From Planctomycetota bacterium (GTDB lineage: Bacteria; Planctomycetota; Planctomycetia; Pirellulales; Pirellulaceae), in NCBI GenBank assembly GCA_029259935.1, contig JAJDEH010000040.1, forward strand, positions 1 through 34,237: DNA of 34,237 nucleotides, read 5' to 3'. Of the stretch, positions 18,004-25,189 are shown in pieces (position 1 is the stretch's first letter; each line of letters begins with the position of its first letter). The notes under the pieces were generated by a model that was not told the origin of the DNA, searched no databases, and was given only the letters and a program-made list of their open reading frames with translations. Position numbers and translations under genes: made by a program.

Positions 18004-20304
18004 TCATTCCGCTCTTTTCCTGTTGGCAAGCTGCTTGGCGACCCGCTTGATTTCGTCCTGATCGAGGACGCCATCCTTGTTGCTGTCACCACGTCGCAAG
18101 AGGTTTTTGCGAAAGCCCGGCAACTCGTCGTCGGCAACCTTGCCATCTTTGTTACGGTCATAGCCCGTGATCCGCTTAACGAACTCCGCTTCCGTATTGG
18201 GGCGGCCTGGCGCAGCGTCTGGTCGCGGCGGAGTTCGCCGGCCGGATCCTGGCGAACCCGACGGTCGTCGCCTAAACGACATGGCCCGACCGGCGTCGCG
18301 GTCCGCCACCAGCAAGATCTCGTACTCTTGCGTGATCTGTTTGCACCATCCTTCCTCGTCGTTGCAGGCGTAGTACTCAACCCGAAGTTTGAGGGGACTA
18401 TCGAAGTCGGCCGGCGTCTTCATCGTCAGCAGAAACTCGCGCGGATCGATGTCGGCAGCTTCTTCAACTTTTGGCCCTTCGCCTTCCGCCGTATCGACCG
18501 TGACCCCGTCAGGCACGTCGATTCGAAACTTGATGGCCGGTGCCAAGTTATTCCAGTGTACTTGGTAGATGGGATCGAGATGGAACGCTAGGTAGACCTG
18601 TCCTTCACCGCCTCCGATCAAATCGCGTTCGACTTCCGCCCGCAACTTGACGTAAAACGGCTCGTTATTCTTCTGAGGCTTCACCTTGACCGGTTCCAGC
18701 CGAGCAGGCTTTTCGATGCGCGGAACAATGCCCGAGGCGGCCGCTTTCGGTGGCACTTCAATTTTCAAATCCAAGTCGGCGACTTGCGTGGGTTTTTCGA
18801 CCGGCCCGACCAACTCTTCAAGATCCTTGCGCAGTTCCGCTGGGCGGCTCCAATTTCGTCGCCGGATCACTTTGCCTTCTGGATCGATGACGAATTCGGA
18901 ATTGGGAGCGTTCCCCAAAACATGCTTCGCGTCATTGGCCATCGAATCGGCCAGCCAAGTGAACTCGGTGCCCAGCCGGCGCTTGGCCTCTTGAACGTGC
19001 TTCAGCCGCTCTTCCAACGTGATGGGCTGCACGAAGCCGTTGATTTCGGGATGAGCGAGTGATTTGTAGATGTAATAAAACTTGACGCCTTGGGGAGCAT
19101 AATCGCGATATACCGTCTCCAAACTGGAAACGTTTCTGAGGAAAGGCGGTCACGTCAGGCATCCAAACACAACGACGCTGTATCCTCCCTTCAAATCCGA
19201 GAGCCGAATTTCCTTGCCGTCTTCATTGTAAAGAATCGTATCCGGCAGCCGTTCTCCGATCTCGGGCGCGCCGGCCAAGCTGGGACCGCGTGAACGGCTC
19301 GGGGGACGATTACTGGGAGTTGCTTGAGCGGACTTTTCTTCTTGGCCGGTGAAGATAACGCTCGACGGATGAAACGCCTTCCAAGCAACCGTGAAGCTGA
19401 CGATTGCGGGCAGCGGTTTCAGGCTGGTTCCGGCCAGCGGTCCCGTGGTCGCGGTCCCGGTCAAGCCGTTCCAACTCGACTTCGTTTCCCGATCCATCAC
19501 TTTTCCGTCACGCGTGCCAAACGTCAAGGTGCGATCCGCGATTCGGCGATCGAAAGCGAGCGCCGTTTTGCTCGCTGAATCGAACAGTACCACCAACGGC
19601 ACATCGGCGTGCTGGTCGTTCACTACGGGTGTCGCCACCAACTTGTCAAAGGGCCAGGCTTTCGCGGTTCCACCGTCGACCAGCCCCAGCACGAATCGCG
19701 CTGGGTCGCGGTAAAACTCTTTTTGAAAGTCCTTCGAGGTGCGGGACATGGCAACGACCGTCGTTTCCGGGTGCGTGGCCCGCCACGATTGCCAGTCGGT
19801 CATTTGCGAGGGGATCTGCTGCAACTGCGTTCCCTTGAGTTTGCCCTCCATGGCTTCGCCCAGCAGATGGCTCCAAAAAGTCTTCGATTCCAGATCTTGC
19901 ATCACCAGGCTGCGCTTCCACAGCTTTCCGGAAACAGTAAACGTCAAGGTCTCGTCACCAACTTGTCGGGCATACACGATGCCGTTGTGGCAAAGATGTC
20001 ACCAAGTGGCCGCGATCGCCTGCCCTCCCAGAACATCGTTGAGGATTTCGCGACTGGGTCCCGTCAACATGTTGATCGGATAAGCTCGCGCCTCGCCGTT
20101 CACCTCGACGCCCAGCACTAGCTCGTTGTCTCTTAAGTCCGTTTCACTGGCCGATTTGAGCGGAATGTCCGTGATGGCCTTGAATTTGCCAGCCTTCTTG
20201 CTGACCGTTTTCGGACGAAACTCGTTGTCCGCCTTATCTTGCGCCCACGCCAGATTGGCGAGGACGACTGTCAGCACCAAAGAAATCGCAGCTTGGTATT
20301 TCAT
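18004..20304 (-). CDS. predicted double selenoprotein: DUF3179, deiodinase-like, DsbD-alpha-like and EF-hand domains
   Basis: Three consecutive open stretches (20304-20002, 19998-19153, 19149-18004) lie in one frame, separated only by TGA codons, and together encode 766 residues. Residues 1-22 are a signal peptide (ends NLAWAQ). About 40-350 is DUF3179: ARAYPINMLTG, then ATW-U102-HLC105-HNG where relatives have CxxC, and SFTVAWKAFHP. About 350-500 is thioredoxin/deiodinase-like: FG-C382-LT-U385-PPF, then FYYIYKSLAHPE, close to the deiodinase FGSCTUPxF and YIxEAH motifs. About 545-670 resembles the DsbD alpha domain with C647 and C654 in YACNDEEGWC. Two EF-hand loops follow (716-727 and 740-751). 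The product should be an exported or lipid-facing redox protein. The ATG at 20304 has GGCGGAG about 10 bases upstream. The gene is divergent from an ECF sigma factor. Ordinary annotation would give three fragments. The Sec reading is inferred; its substrate is unknown. Confidence 0.85.
19114..19132 (-). promoter_or_regulatory. bacterial SECIS-like hairpin after second TGA
   Basis: Seventeen bases after the TGA, CGTTTCC (19132-19126) pairs with GGAGACG (19120-19114) as a 7-bp stem with one G-U pair, around the loop AGTTT. The loop starts 25 nt after the TGA and has GU at positions 2-3, matching the apical G-U of bacterial SECIS elements. Confidence 0.72.
19150..19152 (-). other. in-frame TGA read as selenocysteine (Sec385)
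   Basis: The minus strand reads TGC CTG ACG TGA CCG CCT TTC, giving C-L-T-U-P-P-F. Iodothyronine deiodinases have S-C-T-U-P-x-F at this active-site position. Confidence 0.88.
19969..19983 (-). promoter_or_regulatory. bacterial SECIS-like hairpin after first TGA
   Basis: Fifteen bases after the TGA, GGCAT (19983-19979) pairs with ATGCC (19973-19969) around the loop CGTGT. The loop starts 21 nt after the TGA and has G at its second position, as bacterial SECIS elements typically require. The stem is only 5 bp. Confidence 0.6.
19999..20001 (-). other. in-frame TGA read as selenocysteine (Sec102)
   Basis: The minus strand reads ACT TGG TGA CAT CTT TGC, giving T-W-U-H-L-C. DUF3179 proteins usually have T-x-C-P-L-C here, so TGA replaces the first Cys of the CxxC. 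Confidence 0.85.
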
Positions 20305-20601
20305 CAAATTGAGTCTCCGCCAAAAAAGAGAAGAATTGAGACGAGTGATTCTATCACGGCCCGCGGTTCCGATTCCGTAAGCTCGCATACGCATTTCATT
20401 CCCAGCCACATTTAACCGCGACGGACCAAGAAAAGACCGCAAAATTCCCGTCAACAGGAGATTAGCCGAGGACTATTAGTTCTAAAACGCAGTTATCAAC
20501 AGAAAATACACTGCCAACCTTGGCTTGCGTTTCTTTGGCCTCTAGTCGAAGCTAAAGTCAGCACCTCCAAGGAATCCGACCTTCCTGATCGCCCTTTTTT
20601 G
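20305..20601. other. 297-bp divergent promoter region, selenoprotein/ECF sigma
   Basis: The region must hold promoters for the leftward selenoprotein gene and the rightward sigma factor. On the minus strand GATAGAAT (near 20350) is a possible -10 element with no good -35. The selenoprotein frame is open back to 20454, but the signal peptide at 20304 argues against a longer protein. Confidence 0.45.
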
Positions 20602-21261
20602 ATGTTTGACGACACCAGTTCCACGATCGACCTCGTCTCAAAACTGAGGCAAGGCGAAGACGATGTATTGGCCGAACTGTTCGCGCGGTACCGCGGGCGG
20701 CTCAAGCGGCTCGTGGAATTCCGCATCGACCAGCGGCTAAAAGGCCGCGTCGACGCGTCGGATGTCTTGCAGGAAGTCTACATCGACGCCTTCCACCGGC
20801 GACACCACTTTGCCCAGAAGCCGTCGCTGTCGTTTTTCCTGTGGCTGCGCGAAGTGACGCTGCAGCGGCTGATCGACCTGCACCGCCGACACGTCGGGGC
20901 GAAAATGCGGGACGTGCGGCAAGAGGTTTCCCTAGAGGCCAAAGTCGGCAAGGCGACCTCTGCCTCGCTGGCTTTTCAGCTAGTCGGCCATTGGGCTTCG
21001 CCGAGCCAAATCGCCATGCGCGCCGAAGCGCTGGATCAACTCCAGGAAGCGCTCGAATCGATGGACCCCATCGACCGGGAGGTCCTTGCGCTGCGGCATT
21101 TCGAGGAACTGACCAATAACGAAATCGCCGAATTATTGGGAATCACCAAGGCGGGTGCCAGCAATCGATACGTTCGGGCACTGAGCCGGCTGAAAGATAT
21201 TCTAGAAAGCGTGCCGGGGTTTCAAGATCGCTCGGACCCGAGTCAACGGCCACCGGCTTAA
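20602..21261 (+). CDS. ECF-type RNA polymerase sigma factor, planctomycete group
   Basis: The 219-residue protein directs RNA polymerase to a set of promoters. Sigma region 2 spans about 8-100 (LFARYRGRLKRLVEFRI, then DASDVLQEVYIDAFHR, the -10 and core-binding helices). Region 4 spans about 145-205 (MDPIDREVLALRHFEELTNNEIAELLGITKAGASNRYVRALSRL, helix-turn-helix at about 175-198; described here in pieces LRHFEELTNNEIAELLG and ITKAGASNRYVRALSRL). The SDVLQEVYIDAF pattern and the region 2 to 4 linker resemble the planctomycete Sig-70 ECF group. The ATG at 20602 is preferred over a TTG at 20599. It is divergent from the selenoprotein gene and convergent with a zinc-finger membrane protein that is a candidate regulator. 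Confidence 0.93.
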   Translation: MFDDTSSTIDLVSKLRQGEDDVLAELFARYRGRLKRLVEFRIDQRLKGRVDASDVLQEVYIDAFHRRHHFAQKPSLSFFLWLREVTLQRLIDLHRRHVGAKMRDVRQEVSLEAKVGKATSASLAFQLVGHWASPSQIAMRAEALDQLQEALESMDPIDREVLALRHFEELTNNEIAELLGITKAGASNRYVRALSRLKDILESVPGFQDRSDPSQRPPA

Positions 21262-21274
21262 GACGAAGCTGCTA

Positions 21275-21409
21275 CTAGTGCGTTGTCACAGCTAAGAATT
21301 AGGGTTAGTTGAGTTCGCCAGGCGTGCCACTGGCGTCTCGCCAGTGGACGCTACGAGCATGGGCAACATGCCCGAGGCACCCTAACATTAAGCTGTGACA
21401 AAGCACTAG
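21275..21409. mobile_element. MITE-like element with 32-bp imperfect terminal inverted repeats
   Basis: The left end (21275-21306) and the reverse complement of the right end (21378-21409) share about 26 of 32 positions, including CTAGTGC and TTGTCACAGCT. Inside is a perfect 9-bp hairpin CCACTGGCG-tct-CGCCAGTGG (21327-21347) and a smaller one GGGCA-aca-TGCCC (21361-21373). If TA is the duplicated target (21276-21277 and 21407-21408), the mobile part is 21278-21406 inside a restored CTAG site, as for IS630/Tc1-mariner insertions. There is no coding capacity. Confidence 0.7.
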
Positions 21410-21837
21410 GGTGCAAACGCGACCTGCGGTCGACACTCGTCGCACGGGCAACTCCAGTGGTGTTCGTCCGCCCGGACAGTCGCGACTCCTTCTTCACCCA
21501 TCATTTGGTCACGTAATTCTTGGCATTTCGGGCACTTGGCAAGGTGAATCTCGATCTGTTCCTCAAGTTCTGGAGTTAGCTTGCCCGCCACATAAGCTTC
21601 CAAGCTCGTCTTCACTTTGGCGCAAGAGATGCCACCGTGGTGGTTGTCCGCGCCCTTTTGATACTGCTGAAAGCCAATGGCTCCCACGAACAGCAAAATC
21701 ACCAGCGTGCCGGCCACTCCCACTGCTCGGGCCGCCATCCTATCGCGCCGCTGAGCCTTTAGACGGTCCACCGCCTCGACAAGCAGTCCTTCGCCGCAGG
21801 GCTCCCAATCATTGAGATTCGAGGGTGATTCATTCAT
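21406..21837 (-). CDS. membrane protein with anti-sigma-like zinc finger (zf-HC2)
   Basis: The protein has 143 residues. A basic N-terminal part (RLKAQRRDRMAARA) precedes one membrane helix at about 38-57 (GVAGTLVILLFVGAIGF). The C-terminal part has the ZAS/zf-HC2 pattern C72-x25-H98-x3-C102-x2-C105 (HLAKCPKC), then a second cluster HHWSCPCDEC (H126, H127, C130, C132, C135). Classic anti-sigma factors put the zinc domain before the helix on the cytoplasmic side; here the positive-inside rule would put it outside. A link to the neighbouring ECF sigma factor is suggestive, but the genes are convergent and not an operon. Its stop codon TAG (21406-21408) lies at the right end of the MITE-like element. 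Function is uncertain. Confidence 0.85.
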   Translation of the reverse strand: MNESPSNLNDWEPCGEGLLVEAVDRLKAQRRDRMAARAVGVAGTLVILLFVGAIGFQQYQKGADNHHGGISCAKVKTSLEAYVAGKLTPELEEQIEIHLAKCPKCQELRDQMMGEEGVATVRADEHHWSCPCDECRPQVAFAP

Positions 21838-22045
21838 TGATTCAGGTCCAGGAGAATGGCCATTTGAACGTCGCCTATTCTGTTATATTCGGTAATTCCG
21901 TCGGTGTTGTCTGTGAACCACGCCACAATATCCAACAAATCCTTGTCGCTCGACAGGCTTGAATTGCCCTAACCTACTGTACACCAGTCATTTGCGAATA
22001 CCGATCAACAGCGGTCAAGGTCTCCGCAAACTCGCCTCAGCCGGA

Positions 22046-22483
22046 TCACTTTAACGCCACCGTGGCAGTGCGGATTCGATTCTGAAGTTGTCCGGCGGTC
22101 AAATAACCGGTCATCACATCCAATACTTTGCCATCCGGGGCGACAATGATCAAGCTCGGATAGGACCTCAGACGCAGTCGGCGCACTAGGTCGCGTTGGT
22201 GGGCGGAATCGAACGAAGCGGCGACAAATCGGCGTTGAATCTCCGCTTGTACCGAGGCGTTGCGTAGCGTGGTCTGTTCCAGCTTGCGACAATAGTGGCA
22301 GTTGTGCATGTGTGCATACAACAGCATCGGACGATTCTCGGCTTGCGCCTGTCGCCATGCCTGTTGCACGTTTTTGTGCCAAGTCAATTCTTCGCCTCGC
22401 GCCGCCGAGTGATCCGCCTCGGCGAAGATCAAGCTAAGAATCAGAGCCGAAAACGCACTGCTGAAATAAAGAAAATTGCGCAT
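22046..22483 (-). CDS. exported thioredoxin-like protein with CxxC
   Basis: The frame is open back to 22627, but the ATG at 22483 starts a clear signal peptide (MRNFLYFSSAFSALILSLIF, about 1-24). The mature part is a thioredoxin-like domain with the active site C62-H-Y-C65 in MHNCHYCRKLEQTT, and the cis-proline region LRSYPSLIIVAPDGK. The resulting 145 residues are a small DUF255/TlpA-like thioredoxin fold that probably reduces or oxidises disulfides in the envelope. Partner unknown. It lies in a neighbourhood with a redox selenoprotein and a DUF547 protein, which makes a shared envelope thiol system conceivable. It is divergent from the DUF547 gene with a 425-bp gap. Confidence 0.88.
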   Translation of the reverse strand: MRNFLYFSSAFSALILSLIFAEADHSAARGEELTWHKNVQQAWRQAQAENRPMLLYAHMHNCHYCRKLEQTTLRNASVQAEIQRRFVAASFDSAHQRDLVRRLRLRSYPSLIIVAPDGKVLDVMTGYLTAGQLQNRIRTATVALK

Positions 22484-22908
22484 CGCGACGGTTCTCCCTT
22501 GTTGGTGTTTCCGATCCTTGCCCCTGCTTCCACATATCGTGCGGTCGAGTTGCCACGAAGTGTGGGTCAGTTCACAGTCGCCACCATCTGATGCCGAATT
22601 CTTGCGACGGGCCCAAAAAACCCTCAAAACTAAACCCGACCGGTATTGAAGCTCACAGATTCAGAAAGCTGTGGCCCCGATAATGGCCAGCAGTGACGGC
22701 CAGCCCGTGTACGGTAAGAAGAGGAATGACCTAGAGGCCTGTAAGGAAAAGACAACCGCGCCGTCAAATAGGTGGAACCTTGTGCAAACGGCACTTACAT
22801 AAGCGAGAAGCTGTTCCGATCGGGTGAAATTCCGGGTTTCTTCCGTAAAGTGGAAACCGAAGCTCGCCTGATCTGGGATGCTCTCCAATCAAGGAAGAGG
22901 AGATTTTC
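22484..22908. other. 425-bp divergent intergenic region
   Basis: This region separates the thioredoxin-like gene (leftward) from the DUF547 gene (rightward) and must hold both promoters. Open stretches here have no recognisable domain. The right end carries the strong ribosome binding site AGGAG at 22898-22902, six bases from the DUF547 start. GGAACC at 22773-22778 is a faint ECF-type -35 candidate, unsupported by a -10. Confidence 0.45.
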
Positions 22909-23769
22909 ATGTCATTTTCGAGACATCATTACCGCACGATTCTATTCGCCGCGCTCATCCTCCTGGGCGGCGAGGTACCCAGTTGGGCGGGTCCCAAGTG
23001 GACCGTTGGCAAGAACATTCCGTCCGGCCAACGTGTTTCCATGGATCGCATTGACCATGCCAGGTTTGACCGCTTGCTGCGCAAGTATGTGGATGGCCAG
23101 GGCAACGTGAACTATTCGGCTTGGAAGAAGTCGCGAACGGACCAGACCGAGTTGGATGCCTATCTCGACCAGCTCTCTTATGCCGATCCGTCGGCTCGTG
23201 CCAGCAACGAAGGCAAACTTGCGTTCTGGATCAACGCCTACAACGCCGCGACGATTAAGGGCATCTTGCGCGAGTACCCCACCACCAGCATTCGAAACCA
23301 CACGGCCCGCGTGTTTGGGTACAACATCTGGCACGACTTGCTTGTGCAAGTCGGCGGCAGCCAATACTCGCTCGACTCGATCGAACACAAAGTTCTGCGC
23401 AAAATGGGCGAGCCGCGAGTTCACTTTGCCATCGTCTGCGCTTCGATCAGTTGCCCCAGGCTGTTGAACCAAGCTTACACGAGCGGTTCGCTCGATCAGC
23501 AGCTTACGACGAACACCAAAAACTTTTTCGCAAACCCACTGCACTTTCGCCATGATGTTTCCGCGCGGCGGTTTCAACTGTCTTCGATTCTGAGTTGGTT
23601 TGGCGAAGACTTTGGCAGCGGCCGAGCGGCCCAGCTAGCAGCGATTGCTCCCTACCTGCCGACCGCCGAATCCCAGCGTGCCGCTAAAACCAATTCCGTT
23701 TCCATTTCGTATCTGGATTACAACTGGAACCTGAACGATCAAACAACGGCGCGAGCTGCCCGTCGCTAA
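22909..23769 (+). CDS. DUF547 domain exported protein
   Basis: The 286-residue protein has a signal peptide (about 1-27, ending EVPSWAG). The DUF547 domain shows KLAFWINAYNAATIKGI (103-119), LDSIEHKVLR with H160, and the family signature VHFAIVCASISCPRL with C177 and C182. DUF547 has no settled biochemical role; the conserved cysteines and exported location fit a redox or thiol-linked function, but that is inference. AGGAG six bases upstream makes the ATG at 22909 firm. A strong terminator follows at 23797-23851. It sits close to the double selenoprotein and thioredoxin-like genes. Confidence 0.92.
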   Translation: MSFSRHHYRTILFAALILLGGEVPSWAGPKWTVGKNIPSGQRVSMDRIDHARFDRLLRKYVDGQGNVNYSAWKKSRTDQTELDAYLDQLSYADPSARASNEGKLAFWINAYNAATIKGILREYPTTSIRNHTARVFGYNIWHDLLVQVGGSQYSLDSIEHKVLRKMGEPRVHFAIVCASISCPRLLNQAYTSGSLDQQLTTNTKNFFANPLHFRHDVSARRFQLSSILSWFGEDFGSGRAAQLAAIAPYLPTAESQRAAKTNSVSISYLDYNWNLNDQTTARAARR

Positions 23770-23796
23770 TCAACAGTTGTGAGAGGCTGTGCTGTG

Positions 23797-23851
23797 GGGT
23801 GCTCGGACTGACTTCCTTCCTCCTTTTGTCGGTCCGGGCACCCACTTTTTT
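23797..23851 (+). terminator. rho-independent terminator of the DUF547 gene
   Basis: GGGTGCTCGGACTGAC (23797-23812) pairs with GTCGGTCCGGGCACCC (23828-23843) as a 16-bp stem with two G-U pairs and a 15-nt loop. It is followed by a run of six Ts (23846-23851). Confidence 0.93.
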
Positions 23852-23890
23852 CGCGCTCTCAAAGAAGACGATCCCGCCGCTGTCATCTGA

Positions 23891-25024
23891 TTACAGGCCG
23901 AGTCCATTCGTAACTTTCCTGATGCCCTCGGCAAGCCGGTCGATGACCGCTGGCGCCTGCAACAAAATGGGATGGTGCAAGAGCAGCGTATGCGCCGCGG
24001 CGGTCTTGCTGTGATCGAGCTCGCCCACTTGTCGGCAGCGCCGTGTGGAACGCCGCGCAAAGCCGCGAAAGCCGACGTCGATCGCGATCCCTTCGGCCTG
24101 AAATGCGGCAACCAGATCCTCGCGCGAACGATCCTTGAGCGCGCTGGGTTGAAGCTGCAAGCCAACCTTATAGAAACAAGCCAGGTCCGCGTTGCGCGCG
24201 GCGGTCACCATCCGAAACGCGGCGACGTCTTCCAACTGGTTTCGCAAACGCTGAACGTTTTCGTTCCTGACGGTATTGCGCCTCGCTAGCATTTTCATTG
24301 GGGGGACCAACAGAGCGGCTTGGATTTCGCTAAGCGGAAAGGCCTGGTTTCCCCGTTCGCAAAAGATCCTGGCCCGTTGCAGCACGTCCGCTTGGGATGT
24401 GTAGATGGCACCGCCTCGCCCGGCCGTCAGCAACTTGCTTCCGCCAAAGCTCCAGACACCAACGTCGCCCCAGGTTCCAGCGACCCGGCCATCGACGACC
24501 GCGCCCGGCGCTTGACAGACATCTTCGACAACGCGCAGGTGGTGCCGGTCGGCCAGTTCACGAATTTCGCTCATCCGAGCCAGTCCGCCGTGCAGGTGCG
24601 ACACGATCACCGCAGTGGTTTTCGGCCCGACCGCCGCACCAAGGTGAGCCGCGTCGAGACACCATGTGCCGGGGTCGATATCCACCAAGACCGGTCTGGC
24701 ACCCATGGCTTCGATCGCCCGAAAGTTCCCGGGGAAGTCGTATCCGGCCAAGACCACTTCGTCGCCGGGGGCGACTTTCAAGCCGCGCAGCGCCAATTCG
24801 ACGGCAAACGTTCCCGAGCAGCAAAGCAACACCTGGTCCACTTGATGCATCACCGCGATCGCGTCGATCAACGCTTGGCAGTGCGGTCCTTCGTATTGGC
24901 CCCAAGTTCCGTTGTCCATGGCTGCCAGAATCGACTGACGAGTTTCGTCATCGATGGCTGGCCATGACGGCGCGCCTTCGGGGAACGCGGAGGGACCGCC
25001 CTGAATCGCGAGTTTTTCTTGCAT
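23891..25024 (-). CDS. DegT/DnrJ/EryC1/StrS-family PLP aminotransferase
   Basis: These enzymes aminate keto-sugars, or act as dehydratases, using pyridoxal phosphate in the cytoplasm. The frame is open to a TTG at 25060, but the ATG at 25024 gives the usual N-terminus (MQEKLAIQGGPSAFPEG) and 377 residues. Active-site features are D168 in VVEDVCQAPGA (cofactor nitrogen) and the Schiff-base lysine K197 in WSFGGSKLLTAGRGGA. Also visible are the substrate-phosphate loop region LLCCSGTFAVELALRG (66-81) and SHLHGGLARM. The sequence is unusual in SFGGSK where SFHxxK is common, so the substrate may differ from the classic perosamine or bacillosamine enzymes. The gene is convergent with DUF547 and divergent from the CobW-type GTPase. 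No sugar-nucleotide gene is adjacent. Confidence 0.92.
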   Translation of the reverse strand: MQEKLAIQGGPSAFPEGAPSWPAIDDETRQSILAAMDNGTWGQYEGPHCQALIDAIAVMHQVDQVLLCCSGTFAVELALRGLKVAPGDEVVLAGYDFPGNFRAIEAMGARPVLVDIDPGTWCLDAAHLGAAVGPKTTAVIVSHLHGGLARMSEIRELADRHHLRVVEDVCQAPGAVVDGRVAGTWGDVGVWSFGGSKLLTAGRGGAIYTSQADVLQRARIFCERGNQAFPLSEIQAALLVPPMKMLARRNTVRNENVQRLRNQLEDVAAFRMVTAARNADLACFYKVGLQLQPSALKDRSREDLVAAFQAEGIAIDVGFRGFARRSTRRCRQVGELDHSKTAAAHTLLLHHPILLQAPAVIDRLAEGIRKVTNGLGL

Positions 25025-25098
25025 TCCGGAAATATCCAACTCCAGATCCGTGCGAGCCAAACAGAATTGCCGTATGAGCTACCGAAAATCTCGCCGCA

Positions 25099-25127
25099 TG
25101 GCAGACGTTTCATCCGCTACTTATAAT
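25099..25127 (+). promoter_or_regulatory. possible promoter of the CobW-type gene
   Basis: TATAAT at 25122-25127 matches the -10 consensus exactly. A poor -35 (TGGCAG, 25099-25104) is 17 bases upstream. It would start transcription about 55 bases before the ATG at 25190. Confidence 0.35.
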
Positions 25128-25189
25128 CTACTTCAAGTCAAACAAGTAAAAAGAGTCGCCAACCTGAATACCCGCCGCGAGGAATCTCT

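Noticed and set aside
18004..20304. Alternative genetic code in which TGA encodes Trp or Gly
   Set aside because: Several neighbouring genes, such as those ending at 7025, 11881 and 26296, stop at TGA, and Trp is encoded by TGG throughout.
18004..20454. Three separate genes (18004-19122, 19150-19977, 19999-20454) or a decayed pseudogene
   Set aside because: All are in one frame, split only by TGA, with no frameshift or other stop. Both TGA codons sit at known Cys/Sec catalytic positions and are followed by SECIS-like hairpins.
22661..22888. 75-residue minus-strand ORF between the thioredoxin-like and DUF547 genes
   Set aside because: It has no start signal or domain and lies antisense to the DUF547 leader, so it is probably chance.
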